DNA of 42,329 nt from Candidatus Doudnabacteria bacterium RIFCSPHIGHO2_01_FULL_46_24 (GTDB lineage Bacteria > Patescibacteriota > Doudnabacteria > UBA920 > O2-02-FULL-48-8). Both the position numbers and the translations under genes were made by a program. How positions within the stretch are numbered: position 1 is the stretch's first letter; the number at the start of each line of letters is the position of its first letter. Under the pieces are notes generated by a model, which saw only the letters and a program-made list of their open reading frames with translations, was not told the origin of the DNA and searched no databases. Location of the stretch: NCBI GenBank assembly GCA_001777575.1, contig MFEL01000007.1:1-42329 (forward strand), in the 5' to 3' direction. Below, one piece after another: positions 1 through 7,683 of this stretch.

Positions 1-143
1 GAATCGCTAGTAACCGTGAATCAGCCTCGTCACGGTGAATACGTTCTCGGGTTTTGTACACACCGCCCGTCACGTCATGGAAGTGGGCAGTGCCCAAAGA
101 TCTCGCAAGAGGTTTAAGGCAAGGTTCATGACTGGGACGAAGT

Positions 144-927
144 CAACTTACGGCTTCCTATGCGAGCAATCGCATAAGCAAAATCTAACTATATCGGTGA
201 ACTCCTAAAGTAACGTTTAGGACAATACCGAGGGAAGTTAGGCTAGAAGCGCGAGTATGTCTCAAACAAAACTTGGTAATCAGATTAAACGAGCGGCATT
301 AACGCCACAAGAAATTGAGGTTGTTATAGCTTGTTTGATCGGTGATGGCACAATTTGTAAGTCTGGCAACGGTAGATATTATCGACTCCGTATCGAGCAC
401 TCGGCTCGGCACAAAGAGTACGTTGAATGGAAGTACAATCTTTTGAAAAGATTATGTATTTCGCAAATTCAATATCTTCCATCCAACGATTCTTACAAAG
501 TAGGCACAGTAGGCCATCCAGAAATTACCACGTTAAGAAAAGTTTGGTATCCATCAGAAGTAAAACAAGTTGCTGCCAATTTCAGGCTAACGCCTTTGAT
601 GATAGCAATCTGGTTCATGGACGATGGCACTAAGCATCGAGACACTGTGGACATTTCAGTCCACAACTTCTCTGATGAAAGCATAGAGATCTTAAAGAAC
701 GAATTACTAAGATACGGCATTGAAACTACAGTTAATTCGGATTCAAAAGGTTCTCGGCTCTACATCATTAAGAGAATTTATCCGCTCTTTAAAGAACTTG
801 TTAAACCGTACATTGTAAAATGTATGGCATACAAGTTGCCCTAACCCCGTAGAGACTATACGTTAGCTCCAAGGAAACTTGGATGAAGATATAGTCCGGC
901 ACTCTTAGTAATAAGAGATTACAGTCG
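144..927 (+). mobile_element. Group I intron in 16S rRNA carrying a homing endonuclease ORF
   Basis: Exon joining GAAGT|CGTAACAAGG restores the conserved 16S sequence. P1 pairs GAAGU with GCUUC, with a U.G at the splice site. Intron ends in G. Core-like segments ATCGGTGAACTCC...GACAATACCGAGG and GAGACTATACG...GAAGATATAGTCC are present. Confidence 0.93.
257..844 (+). CDS. LAGLIDADG homing endonuclease, intron-encoded
   Basis: Two LAGLIDADG-like motifs: ACLIGDGTI and AIWFMDDGT; ORF lies inside the group I intron. Confidence 0.93.
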   Translation: MSQTKLGNQIKRAALTPQEIEVVIACLIGDGTICKSGNGRYYRLRIEHSARHKEYVEWKYNLLKRLCISQIQYLPSNDSYKVGTVGHPEITTLRKVWYPSEVKQVAANFRLTPLMIAIWFMDDGTKHRDTVDISVHNFSDESIEILKNELLRYGIETTVNSDSKGSRLYIIKRIYPLFKELVKPYIVKCMAYKLP

Positions 928-1154
928 CGTAACAAGGCATCGGTAGCGGAAGCTGTCGATGGATCACCTCCTTTCTAAGGAGAAATTACTTGACCAGACC
1001 GCAATTCGTTGCGTCTGTCAAGCCAATATGGTCGTTTATCAGGTTTTATACCCTGATAGAACATCAAAGGACTTCAAAGTGAAAAGACGATTTTTACTCT
1101 GAATTTCGCAAGAAATTTGGAGACTTATTCCCAATAAATTGTTTGCAAATTTGA

Positions 1155-1176
1155 AACCGCCGGAAGGCGGTTTTTT
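1155..1176 (+). terminator. Rho-independent terminator downstream of 16S
   Basis: CCGCC-GGAA-GGCGG followed by TTTTTT. Confidence 0.8.
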
Positions 1177-1210
1177 GGTAAAAAAAATCGACGTCTGTGA
1201 CGCCGATGAG

Positions 1211-1690
1211 CTAGAGTCCGAATGGCGGGATGAGTGCCTTGAGGCGAGCCAGAGCTTTGGGCACGGCTTTGAAGATCAGCTTTTCTCTGCCGTCCCAGTA
1301 GTAGTCTGGTTCTTCGCTGACCAACTGGGCTCCGCAGGCTTTGGCAACGCCAATCATGGCTCCCCGATTGGTCGTCCCAAACGCCTCCTGGAATCCCATC
1401 TGCAGGAATCTGTCGCCAAGTGCCACGAGGAGCCGCATGCTCACAGTTCCATACCGGTAGCGTGATTCAGGAAGCACGCTCATGCCGGTCATCCACGCTT
1501 CGCGAATGTTGGTGATGCCAATCACTACGCCGACAACGAGATCGCGCTGCTCAGCGATGAGGATCGAGTCTCTCTGAAACCGACAAAGCCTCGACAGGCT
1601 ATACCGGTTATGGCCCTCGGGGAACCCACGACGGTAGCAATCCACCAGCCCTTCAAAGTCCCTCGTTCTGAAGTTTCGGATCATTATCAT
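1211..1690 (-). CDS. GNAT-like N-acetyltransferase
   Basis: 159 aa, IRNFRTRDFEGLVDCY... with GNAT-like layout. Confidence 0.65.
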   Translation of the reverse strand: MIMIRNFRTRDFEGLVDCYRRGFPEGHNRYSLSRLCRFQRDSILIAEQRDLVVGVVIGITNIREAWMTGMSVLPESRYRYGTVSMRLLVALGDRFLQMGFQEAFGTTNRGAMIGVAKACGAQLVSEEPDYYWDGREKLIFKAVPKALARLKALIPPFGL

Positions 1691-1732
1691 CCCGCTTCCT
1701 CCTTAATTCGGTATTATATATGGAATTTTAAT

Positions 1733-1753
1733 CCGCCGGAAGGTGGTTTTTTT
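1733..1753 (+). terminator. Terminator-like hairpin
   Basis: CCGCCGGAAGGTGG followed by TTTTTTT; near copy of the 1155-1176 terminator. Confidence 0.55.
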
Positions 1754-1778
1754 GTAGCTCTGTTTCAGCCCGCAGCCC

Positions 1779-1807
1779 TTGACTTGCGAAGCGGTAATAG
1801 GTTATTC
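1779..1807 (+). promoter_or_regulatory. Sigma70-type promoter
   Basis: TTGACT-17 bp-TTATTC, upstream of the CDS at 1830. Confidence 0.55.
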
Positions 1808-1829
1808 TCTAATGTCAAAGGAGGAGCGC

Positions 1830-2225
1830 ATGAGTGAAATACTGGACTTCGTGGTGAATTCGGCTGACGTCATCTTTTACGGTATGCTGGTGATTGGAGT
1901 AATAGGGCTGGCAATCGGCTGGTTCTGCATCCCGACGAAGGCGCGTGGTAAAACCAACGCCGGTGCCATCGCGGAAGGCGACTGGTACGTCAAGGATATC
2001 GGCGTTACCAAGAACTTGGTTGCCTTGGAGCTACTCCGCATCACCAGACCCTGCCGTACATATGTCGGGTTTGGTTCGGACCATCCGGACTTTGAGGTTC
2101 TGAAGCGAGTCACAAAGCTTCAATCACTCAAGTTTCGGTTTCAGGCTGAACCAGTAGAGGGGGTGTTCCGCGACACCAACACTTCTGCGTACCTGCGCCT
2201 TGAGTCTGCCGGTAACGTTTGGTAA
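1830..2225 (+). CDS. Hypothetical protein with one N-terminal TM segment
   Basis: SD AAAGGAGG precedes the ATG at 1830 (internal start of the 1779 ORF). Confidence 0.7.
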   Translation: MSEILDFVVNSADVIFYGMLVIGVIGLAIGWFCIPTKARGKTNAGAIAEGDWYVKDIGVTKNLVALELLRITRPCRTYVGFGSDHPDFEVLKRVTKLQSLKFRFQAEPVEGVFRDTNTSAYLRLESAGNVW

Positions 2226-2254
2226 CCTTCCGACAGCTCTCTTTTTTTGTGATA

Positions 2255-2283
2255 TTGAACAATTTCTGAAAATATGCTATAAT
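2255..2283 (+). promoter_or_regulatory. Sigma70-type promoter
   Basis: TTGAAC-17 bp-TATAAT. Confidence 0.75.
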
Positions 2284-2316
2284 ATATAAGTGAGTATAAA
2301 CATTAAAATGATATTT

Positions 2317-2406
2317 ATGGACCAACCAAAGCCCGAGGGAGAAGTTTGCACCATGTGTAATCACATGCACAAGCCAGATGGCACATGTGATTGCGGCTGT
2401 GCCTAG
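2317..2406 (+). CDS. 29-aa Cys-rich microprotein MDQPKPEGEVCTMCNHMHKPDGTCDCGCA
   Basis: Compact ORF with promoter ~34 bp upstream and terminator 8 bp downstream; CxxC plus CDCGC motif. Confidence 0.65.
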   Translation: MDQPKPEGEVCTMCNHMHKPDGTCDCGCA

Positions 2407-2413
2407 TTCTCCT

Positions 2414-2449
2414 AAAACCGCCCAGTCATTCGACCGGGCGGTTTTTGTT
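2414..2449 (+). terminator. Rho-independent terminator
   Basis: AAAACCGCCC...GGGCGGTTTTTGTTT. Confidence 0.85.
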
Positions 2450-2459
2450 TATCCTTGTT

Positions 2460-2488
2460 TTGACGCCGGGCGGAATTTGTAGTATACT
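2460..2488 (+). promoter_or_regulatory. Sigma70-type promoter for the cold shock gene
   Basis: TTGACG-17 bp-TATACT. Confidence 0.65.
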
Positions 2489-2607
2489 TACCCCGTGCAA
2501 AATAGTTATCTTAAGAAAAGTCGTCGAATTTCACAATAAATATTTTTGCCCGCCTAGACTCGACATTAGTCGAGGCTGGCCACTTAATCAATTAATCACA
2601 ATAAATC

Positions 2608-2805
2608 ATGAATGGTGTAATCAAGAAAAAGACCGACAAGGGTTTTGGATTCATTACCGTTGAAGGTCAAGAAAAAGATTTATTCTTCCACAGCAATTCG
2701 CTGGTAGGAGTTACCTTCGATGAGCTCAAAGAGGGCGATTCAGTCACCTTTGACACGGAAGAAACCCCTAAGGGTAAGAACGCGGTCAACGTCCAGCGCG
2801 TTTAA
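2608..2805 (+). CDS. Cold shock protein (CSD family)
   Basis: MNGVIKKKTDKGFGFITVEGQEKDLFFHSNSL: RNP1-like KGFGFI and DLFFH motifs. Confidence 0.95.
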   Translation: MNGVIKKKTDKGFGFITVEGQEKDLFFHSNSLVGVTFDELKEGDSVTFDTEETPKGKNAVNVQRV

Positions 2806-2818
2806 GACCTCTAACAAA

Positions 2819-2853
2819 AAAACCGCCCCTCGACAAACTCGGGGCGGTTTTTT
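2819..2853 (+). terminator. Rho-independent terminator
   Basis: AACCGCCCCTCGACAAACTCGGGGCGGTTTTTTG. Confidence 0.9.
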
Positions 2854-3067
2854 GTTATTTGGCTTCCGGAGTTACCGTGGTCGCGGGTGTCGCGGGCTCA
2901 GCGGGAGTTTCCACAGCTCCGGTTTGTTTGACGTTAGTATCCATACTATTTGCATCCTTTCCCTGATTACTTTGCCCCGACCATCCACGGATTAGGTGAC
3001 TGTCTTGATATCAAGACTAAGCAATTAATTATAGCTGTTATGGGGCGAGGTGTCCATAGCTGACAAT

Positions 3068-3823
3068 CTAATGCGTAACAGTCACGAGGTAGCCCATGAT
3101 GAGAAGTCCCGCGACAAAGGGGATGAGGATGCGGTAGACATGTTTGTGCGCCGCTCGGTGATGGATTTCGGGGATAAGGTCAGAGGCGGCGATGTAAAGG
3201 AAGATGCCCGCAACCCCGGCTAGCAGATATGGCAGTGCCACTTCCAGGCTCTGTGCGGCCAGGTAGCCAGCCAACACGCCGAGTAGAGTTAAGAGTGAAG
3301 ACAGAAGATTGACCGTAATAATTTTGGCTTTGGACCAGCCTAGATCCAAAAGGATGCTGAAGTCGCCGATTTCTTGCGGCACTTCGTGAGCAGCAATGGC
3401 CAGGGTCGCGGTTAGGCCCAGCGCCGGCTCAGCCACGTAAGCAAGAGCGATTGCCACGCCATCCAAAAAGTTGTGGAAGCTGTCGCCGGTGATAATCAGC
3501 CAGGGCAGAGATTCGGTGTGCTCTTTGTGGTCGAGGGGATTTTCGGCTCGGTGATTGGTGTGCATATGGCGCATAATCAAGCGCTCCAAACTGAAAAAAA
3601 CAAAGAACCCGACCAAAACGGCGATGAACACGCGATGCGGTTCAGTTACCGACTCCACCGCCTCAGGGATTAAGTCTAAGAAACTGACAGCCAAAAACGA
3701 CCCGGCCGCAAAAGCCAATAGCAGAGTCATGATTTTTTTGATGGCCGCCGATTGCCACAAAAGCAGGACGCCGCCGATGAGCGATAGCGCCCCCCCGAGA
3801 AGCCCATACAAAATAAGTGTCAT
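3068..3823 (-). CDS. ZIP family metal transporter
   Basis: 251 aa; TM-rich, LDLIPEAVES, GDSFHNFLDGVAIA, AHEVPQEIGDF. Confidence 0.93.
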   Translation of the reverse strand: MTLILYGLLGGALSLIGGVLLLWQSAAIKKIMTLLLAFAAGSFLAVSFLDLIPEAVESVTEPHRVFIAVLVGFFVFFSLERLIMRHMHTNHRAENPLDHKEHTESLPWLIITGDSFHNFLDGVAIALAYVAEPALGLTATLAIAAHEVPQEIGDFSILLDLGWSKAKIITVNLLSSLLTLLGVLAGYLAAQSLEVALPYLLAGVAGIFLYIAASDLIPEIHHRAAHKHVYRILIPFVAGLLIMGYLVTVTH

Positions 3824-3851
3824 GAGTTAAAGTATATGCTATATTATAGCC

Positions 3852-4385
3852 ATGGGCAAACTTGACCGAAAAACATTTTTTAACCTGTTCGGCTTTGAGG
3901 AAGTCAAAAAACGCGAACAGATTTTGCGAAGCTACAAAGCCAAGGCTGACGCCAAGCGGACCTTTGCCGAAAAGCTGGCTGATCAGATGACCGGCAGCTT
4001 CGGCAGCATGACGTTTTTGGTATTAAACGTGATTTTTTTCACAGTTTGGCTGCTGATCAACACCGGCCGGATTGCCGGAGCGGAAATTTTTGACCCCTTC
4101 CCGTTTGTTTTGTTGACCATGGTTGTGTCGCTGGAAGCGATTTTTTTGGCGATCTTCGTCTTGATTTCCCAAAACCGGGCGGCCAAGATTGAGGACATCC
4201 GTGAGGAAGTGGAATTGCAAATCAACATCATTGCCGAGAAAGAAGTCACGAAGCTCATGAAAATGGTGGCTTTGCTTTTGGAGAAACACGGCATTGACCT
4301 GCAAGAGGATCAGGAGCTTCAGAAGATGCTCAAAACCGTGAGCGCCACTGAACTTGAGAAGAGGCTGGAAAAAGAGATTTCTTAA
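3852..4385 (+). CDS. DUF1003 family membrane protein
   Basis: FAEKLADQMTGSFGSMTFLVLNVIFFTVWLLIN...DPFPFVLLTMVVSLEAIFLAIFVLISQNR. Confidence 0.88.
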   Translation: MGKLDRKTFFNLFGFEEVKKREQILRSYKAKADAKRTFAEKLADQMTGSFGSMTFLVLNVIFFTVWLLINTGRIAGAEIFDPFPFVLLTMVVSLEAIFLAIFVLISQNRAAKIEDIREEVELQINIIAEKEVTKLMKMVALLLEKHGIDLQEDQELQKMLKTVSATELEKRLEKEIS

Positions 4386-4601
4386 ATTTACAACCGGAGT
4401 ATAGCCTGAACCATAGAACAACTTTTCCTCGGACCGGGTTTATGGCAGCTTGGATTATTCGGGTCTGCGTCTGATCACATGCGCCGGAACCTACAGCCGG
4501 CTCAAGGGCCATTTTTCTGACAATTTGGTGGTAGTGGTATATGCGGCAGACCGGTAATTTTGTATACTATAGAACATCAGGATTTCCCGAGGAGGGTTGA
4601 T

Positions 4602-4784
4602 ATGAAGAAATGGCTGGCGGTGGGTCTGGGCATTGGAGTTGTGGCCGGCGGAATCTTTTTTGCGGCCAGAACATGGCAGTGGCTGGCGGCGAAGATCAGA
4701 AGGCCCTGGGACGAGGATTACGTTTCCGAAGAAACCCTATTCCGGCTGCGGCTATTGGACGATGATAAGCGCCGCGATATCTGA
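4602..4784 (+). CDS. Small membrane protein, hypothetical (60 aa)
   Basis: SD CGAGGAGGG before the ATG at 4602; one TM segment. Confidence 0.6.
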   Translation: MKKWLAVGLGIGVVAGGIFFAARTWQWLAAKIRRPWDEDYVSEETLFRLRLLDDDKRRDI

Positions 4785-4926
4785 AGGGCAGGATTTGCAA
4801 TTTAAGTCCTGTCCTTGCTCGTTGGGGCGATTTTTGTTAAAGTATTGAAGCAAAAATAGAGATTTAGCGTTTTGGTGCGGGGTCACCTGACCCAGAAGTA
4901 GAATTTTTATAATCTGCCTTGCTGAT

Positions 4927-5003
4927 GGGCGCGTAGCTCAGGCGGTTATCCCAGTAGTAGATGCTTCACATCACTACGGGACAGGGAGCGCTACCCCGCA
5001 CCT
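4927..5003 (+). pseudogene. tRNA 5'-portion-like sequence with an inserted hairpin
   Basis: GGGCGCGTAGCTCAGGCGGTTA...GAGCGCTACC, with hairpin TCCCAGTAGTAGATG-CTTCA-CATCACTACGGGA inside the D-loop region. Confidence 0.45.
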
Positions 5004-5033
5004 GCTATAATTTATCAATTATTCCTTGCTGTT

Positions 5034-5110
5034 GGGCGACTAGCTCAGGTGGTTAGAGCGCGTCACTGATAATGACGAGGTCGATGGTTCGAGTCCATCG
5101 TCGCCCACCA
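5034..5110 (+). tRNA. tRNA-Ile(GAT), CCA encoded
   Basis: GGGCGAC...CGTCA-CTGATAA-TGACG...GATGG-TTCGAGT-CCATC-GTCGCCC-A-CCA; full cloverleaf. Confidence 0.97.
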
Positions 5111-5173
5111 GCAGGGCATAATTATAGGGCAGCGCGCCTGCCCCGTACCAAACGCGTAGCGTTTTGGTGCGGG

Positions 5174-5222
5174 GTCACTGATAATGACGAGGTCGATGGT
5201 TCGAGTCCATCGTCGCCCACCA
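5174..5222 (+). pseudogene. Duplicated 3' 49 nt of tRNA-Ile
   Basis: Perfect copy of 5062-5110. Confidence 0.9.
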
Positions 5223-5275
5223 AAATCGCAAAGCGATTTTGCCTCGAGCGAGCGTAGCGAGTCGAGAGGCTAAAG

Positions 5276-5483
5276 ATGTGGTATTTTTACATAGCAAGGT
5301 GCATTGATAAAAGTTTATATTGCGGTATTAGCAGTAACACCTTGAACCGTATTATTCGCCATAATAATCGCCGAGGCGCAAAATGGTTTACGAAGCATGG
5401 AAGCACAAATCAAGCGTTGGTCGAGAATAAAAAAAGAAAAATTAATTAACGGAGAATACCCCTCGGCTCGACTGAAGGCTTAG
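5276..5483 (+). pseudogene. GIY-YIG nuclease-domain gene remnant
   Basis: 5276 frame MWYFYIARCIDKSLYCGISSNTLNRIIRHNNRRGAKWF, then +1 frame MEAQIKRWSRIKKEKLINGEYPSARLKA; central part missing. Confidence 0.78.
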
Positions 5484-5517
5484 TCTCGCTTGGGGTAAAA
5501 ATTTTTTCAAAATTTTT

Positions 5518-5757
5518 ATGAGATTTGTCTGGGGAATGGTTTGGGTAGTGATAGGGTTTTTGCTAATTAGATACAATTACCTGCTGGTGGGATTTTTTGG
5601 CCATGTGCCGTGGGCCGAACAGCACATTGGTGGTGGGGGGACATACACACTTTACAAAATCGTCGGAGTCATCGTCATTATCCTCGGCATGCTGTACGCC
5701 TTCAATGCTGTTGGCTTCCTTACCGGCCCAGCCGGCACCCTGTTTCCTTCGCAATAA
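5518..5757 (+). CDS. Hypothetical small membrane protein (79 aa)
   Basis: Two predicted TM segments. Confidence 0.55.
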   Translation: MRFVWGMVWVVIGFLLIRYNYLLVGFFGHVPWAEQHIGGGGTYTLYKIVGVIVIILGMLYAFNAVGFLTGPAGTLFPSQ

Positions 5758-5763
5758 TTACTC

Positions 5764-5795
5764 GGGCCATTAGCATAGTGGTAGTGCACCCGGCC
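5764..5795 (+). pseudogene. tRNA 5'-half-like sequence
   Basis: GGGCCATTAGCATAGTGGTAGTGCACCCGGC: acceptor, D-arm and start of anticodon stem, then hairpin-rich sequence. Confidence 0.5.
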
Positions 5796-5833
5796 GCGCC
5801 CCGTAGTCAACCGTAGGTTGTACTATCGGGGTT

Positions 5834-5973
5834 TGCACCCCGTACTAAATTTTTGATATTTGTTTTGTTGGGCCGTTAGCTCATTTGGTAGAGCGCCACA
5901 TTTGCAATGTGGAGGTGACCGGTTCGAGCCCGGTACGGTCCACCAGGATAAGAATCAAAAATTAGTACGGGGC
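5834..5973. repeat. Inverted repeat flanking tRNA-Ala
   Basis: TGCACCCCGTACTAAATTTTTGAT (5834-5857) against ATCAAAAATTAGTACGGGGCA (5953-5973). Confidence 0.8.
5870..5945 (+). tRNA. tRNA-Ala(TGC), CCA encoded
   Basis: GGGCCGT...CCACA-TTTGCAA-TGTGG...ACCGG-TTCGAGC-CCGGT-ACGGTCC-A-CCA. Confidence 0.97.
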
Positions 5974-6014
5974 AAGTCCGGCGGGTGCGAGTTCGATTCT
6001 CGCACGGTCCACCA
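5971..6014 (+). pseudogene. tRNA 3'-half-like fragment, copy 1
   Basis: GCAAGTCCGGCGGGTGCGAGTTCGATTCTCGCACGGTCCACCA with intact T-arm. Confidence 0.6.
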
Positions 6015-6044
6015 GGATAAGTGATTTTCAAAAAATTAGTACGG

Positions 6045-6088
6045 GGCAAGTCCGGTGGGTGCGAGTTCGATTCTCCCATGCTCCACCA
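6045..6088 (+). pseudogene. tRNA 3'-half-like fragment, copy 2
   Basis: GGCAAGTCCGGTGGGTGCGAGTTCGATTCTCCCATGCTCCACCA; T-stem partly degraded. Confidence 0.6.
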
Positions 6089-6107
6089 GAATTCAGCATA
6101 GATTTGA

Positions 6108-6131
6108 GAATCGCCGGCAAGGCGATTTTTT
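6108..6131 (+). terminator. Terminator after the tRNA cluster
   Basis: AATCGCC-GGCA-AGGCGATTTTTT. Confidence 0.7.
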
Positions 6132-6145
6132 GATATGATTAGATC

Positions 6146-7066
6146 ATGGATACTCAAGAATATATTTGTGAGACTTGTGGAGGAAATCATCCCACCGATG
6201 CACATCAAGACAATCTTGAAAATCGTCCGGAAGTCTCCATAGATCGGTTACTATCGGATACTCCTGAATCTCGACCAGCTGAACAAAAAAGAGAGTTTTC
6301 TGTTGAAATTAAGGGACAAAAATTCGATTTTTTAGAAATCCAATCGGTTGAATCTTCAGATACCTTGCTTATACATCTTCCCGGGTTCGGGGAAGACGCC
6401 GAGCAATATGCCGAGCCCATGCACGTCTTAATGGAAAAGAGCTACCGTACCGTCGCCTTGAAAAGATACGGGGAAGTATTTTCGAGAGAACTCTTAGTAG
6501 AGGCGCTGGGACAAGTAATTCAATCAAGTGGAAAACAAAATACAGTTTTTCATGGAGATTCTTTTGGCGCGGCTGTTGTATACGACTTGATTAGTAACCC
6601 TGCCGATCGTGAATTTCTAAAAAGAAACAACGTAGTGGGTGCCATTTTAGAAGCACCTTTCTTGGATAAAAATCATCTTAAAGGCAAAGCACGATTAATT
6701 CCAGACGAAGTACTTATACGAGGAAGTATGCTGTTTGATAAAGTCAGGAATCTACGGTCCTTAACACCGCGACAGGACATGGTGGAGTTATCGCCTTCTG
6801 AAAAAAAGAGCATAATAAGGGAGGCGTTGCGAGAGAAAAAAGGCGAAAGAAAAATTGAGGTGCCAATTCACGTTGTTTTTGTTGAAGATGAGAGTCTGTC
6901 TGATAATGAGAAAATTATGAAGACTTTGCAGAGTCAAGGGCAGGAAGTTAGTTCCATTACGGTCATGAGCGCTGATGACAATAGACATCATATTGCAGAT
7001 GGGCAATATGAAGATATGTGGAGAGAAGAAAAAGAAGCGATAGACGTTTTCGTGAAGCCAGTTTAG
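6146..7066 (+). CDS. Alpha/beta hydrolase-like protein with N-terminal Cys/His segment
   Basis: LLIHLPGFGEDAEQYAEPM and nucleophile-elbow-like HGDSFGAAVVYDLI; N-terminus CETCGGNHPTDAH. Confidence 0.6.
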   Translation: MDTQEYICETCGGNHPTDAHQDNLENRPEVSIDRLLSDTPESRPAEQKREFSVEIKGQKFDFLEIQSVESSDTLLIHLPGFGEDAEQYAEPMHVLMEKSYRTVALKRYGEVFSRELLVEALGQVIQSSGKQNTVFHGDSFGAAVVYDLISNPADREFLKRNNVVGAILEAPFLDKNHLKGKARLIPDEVLIRGSMLFDKVRNLRSLTPRQDMVELSPSEKKSIIREALREKKGERKIEVPIHVVFVEDESLSDNEKIMKTLQSQGQEVSSITVMSADDNRHHIADGQYEDMWREEKEAIDVFVKPV

Positions 7067-7169
7067 CGCTAAAGCCAAAGCAGTTTTCCACCTCAACTTC
7101 GCTGAAGCTACGTCGGGCAGGCTGATCAGTTCTGCTCCATCAAAGTTGTTTGGTAATTTTATTATCTTA

Positions 7170-7199
7170 AAACCCCCGATCATAAACTCGGGGGTTTTC
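7170..7199 (+). terminator. Rho-independent terminator
   Basis: AAACCCCCGATCATAAACTCGGGGGTTTT. Confidence 0.75.
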
Positions 7200-7225
7200 G
7201 TAAGGCCAGGTACTAGAAATTTGAC

Positions 7226-7609
7226 TTAGAATACTCCGTATTTGTTGCGCACGGCCCACATGTCGCTTTCGGAAATTTTGTTTTGCTGCAGGAGGTTTTG
7301 AAGTTTAGTCTTAATTTCACTTTTGGTTATCCCTTGTCCGCCAATGCTTTGTTTGAAAGCTTCAGCCACGTGCCAGCGCGCGTTGGGGCTTAGCGATGCA
7401 GTTTTGCCGCTTTTCAAATCTTGCTCGACGTGGTAGCCGAAACCGCTTTTGAACATTGACTCATCATGGTAGGCGCCGGCGCGCAAATCCAATTTTTTCG
7501 GCCCGCTTGGCTGGTTTGGCATACTTGGCTTCATCGCCATCCTCGAAGGCGGAGCGCCGAAACTCGGCTTACCCATCGCCGTTTTCCAGACTTCGTTTAG
7601 TAATCCCAT
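7226..7609 (-). CDS. Hypothetical protein (127 aa)
   Basis: Intact ORF on the minus strand between a terminator and a divergent gene. Confidence 0.6.
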   Translation of the reverse strand: MGLLNEVWKTAMGKPSFGAPPSRMAMKPSMPNQPSGPKKLDLRAGAYHDESMFKSGFGYHVEQDLKSGKTASLSPNARWHVAEAFKQSIGGQGITKSEIKTKLQNLLQQNKISESDMWAVRNKYGVF

Positions 7610-7683
7610 ATTTTTGTTATTGTTTCCTTTTTGGATTATTTCTATATATAATTATAGCATAATTTAGTAAAAATTTCAATAGC

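Larger units (their letters stand above)
1..975 (+). rRNA. rrs: 16S rRNA, 3' end (exons 1-143 and ~928-975, interrupted by an intron)
   Basis: Contains GTACACACCGCCCGTCA, GAAGT|CGTAACAAGG across the intron, and the terminal GGATCACCTCCTTT with anti-SD. Confidence 0.96.

Noticed and set aside
2720-2995. 91-aa ORF overlapping the csp gene and its terminator
   Set aside because: Out of frame with csp and reads through a strong Rho-independent terminator.
5072-5257. 61-aa ORF across the tRNA-Ile locus
   Set aside because: Overlaps the tRNA and its duplicated 3' fragment; an artefact of translating tRNA sequence.
5876-6208. 110-aa minus-strand ORF with repeats such as GGPCENRTRTRRTCP
   Set aside because: Translation of the tRNA-Ala 3' end and tRNA fragments, a typical spurious tRNA-derived ORF.
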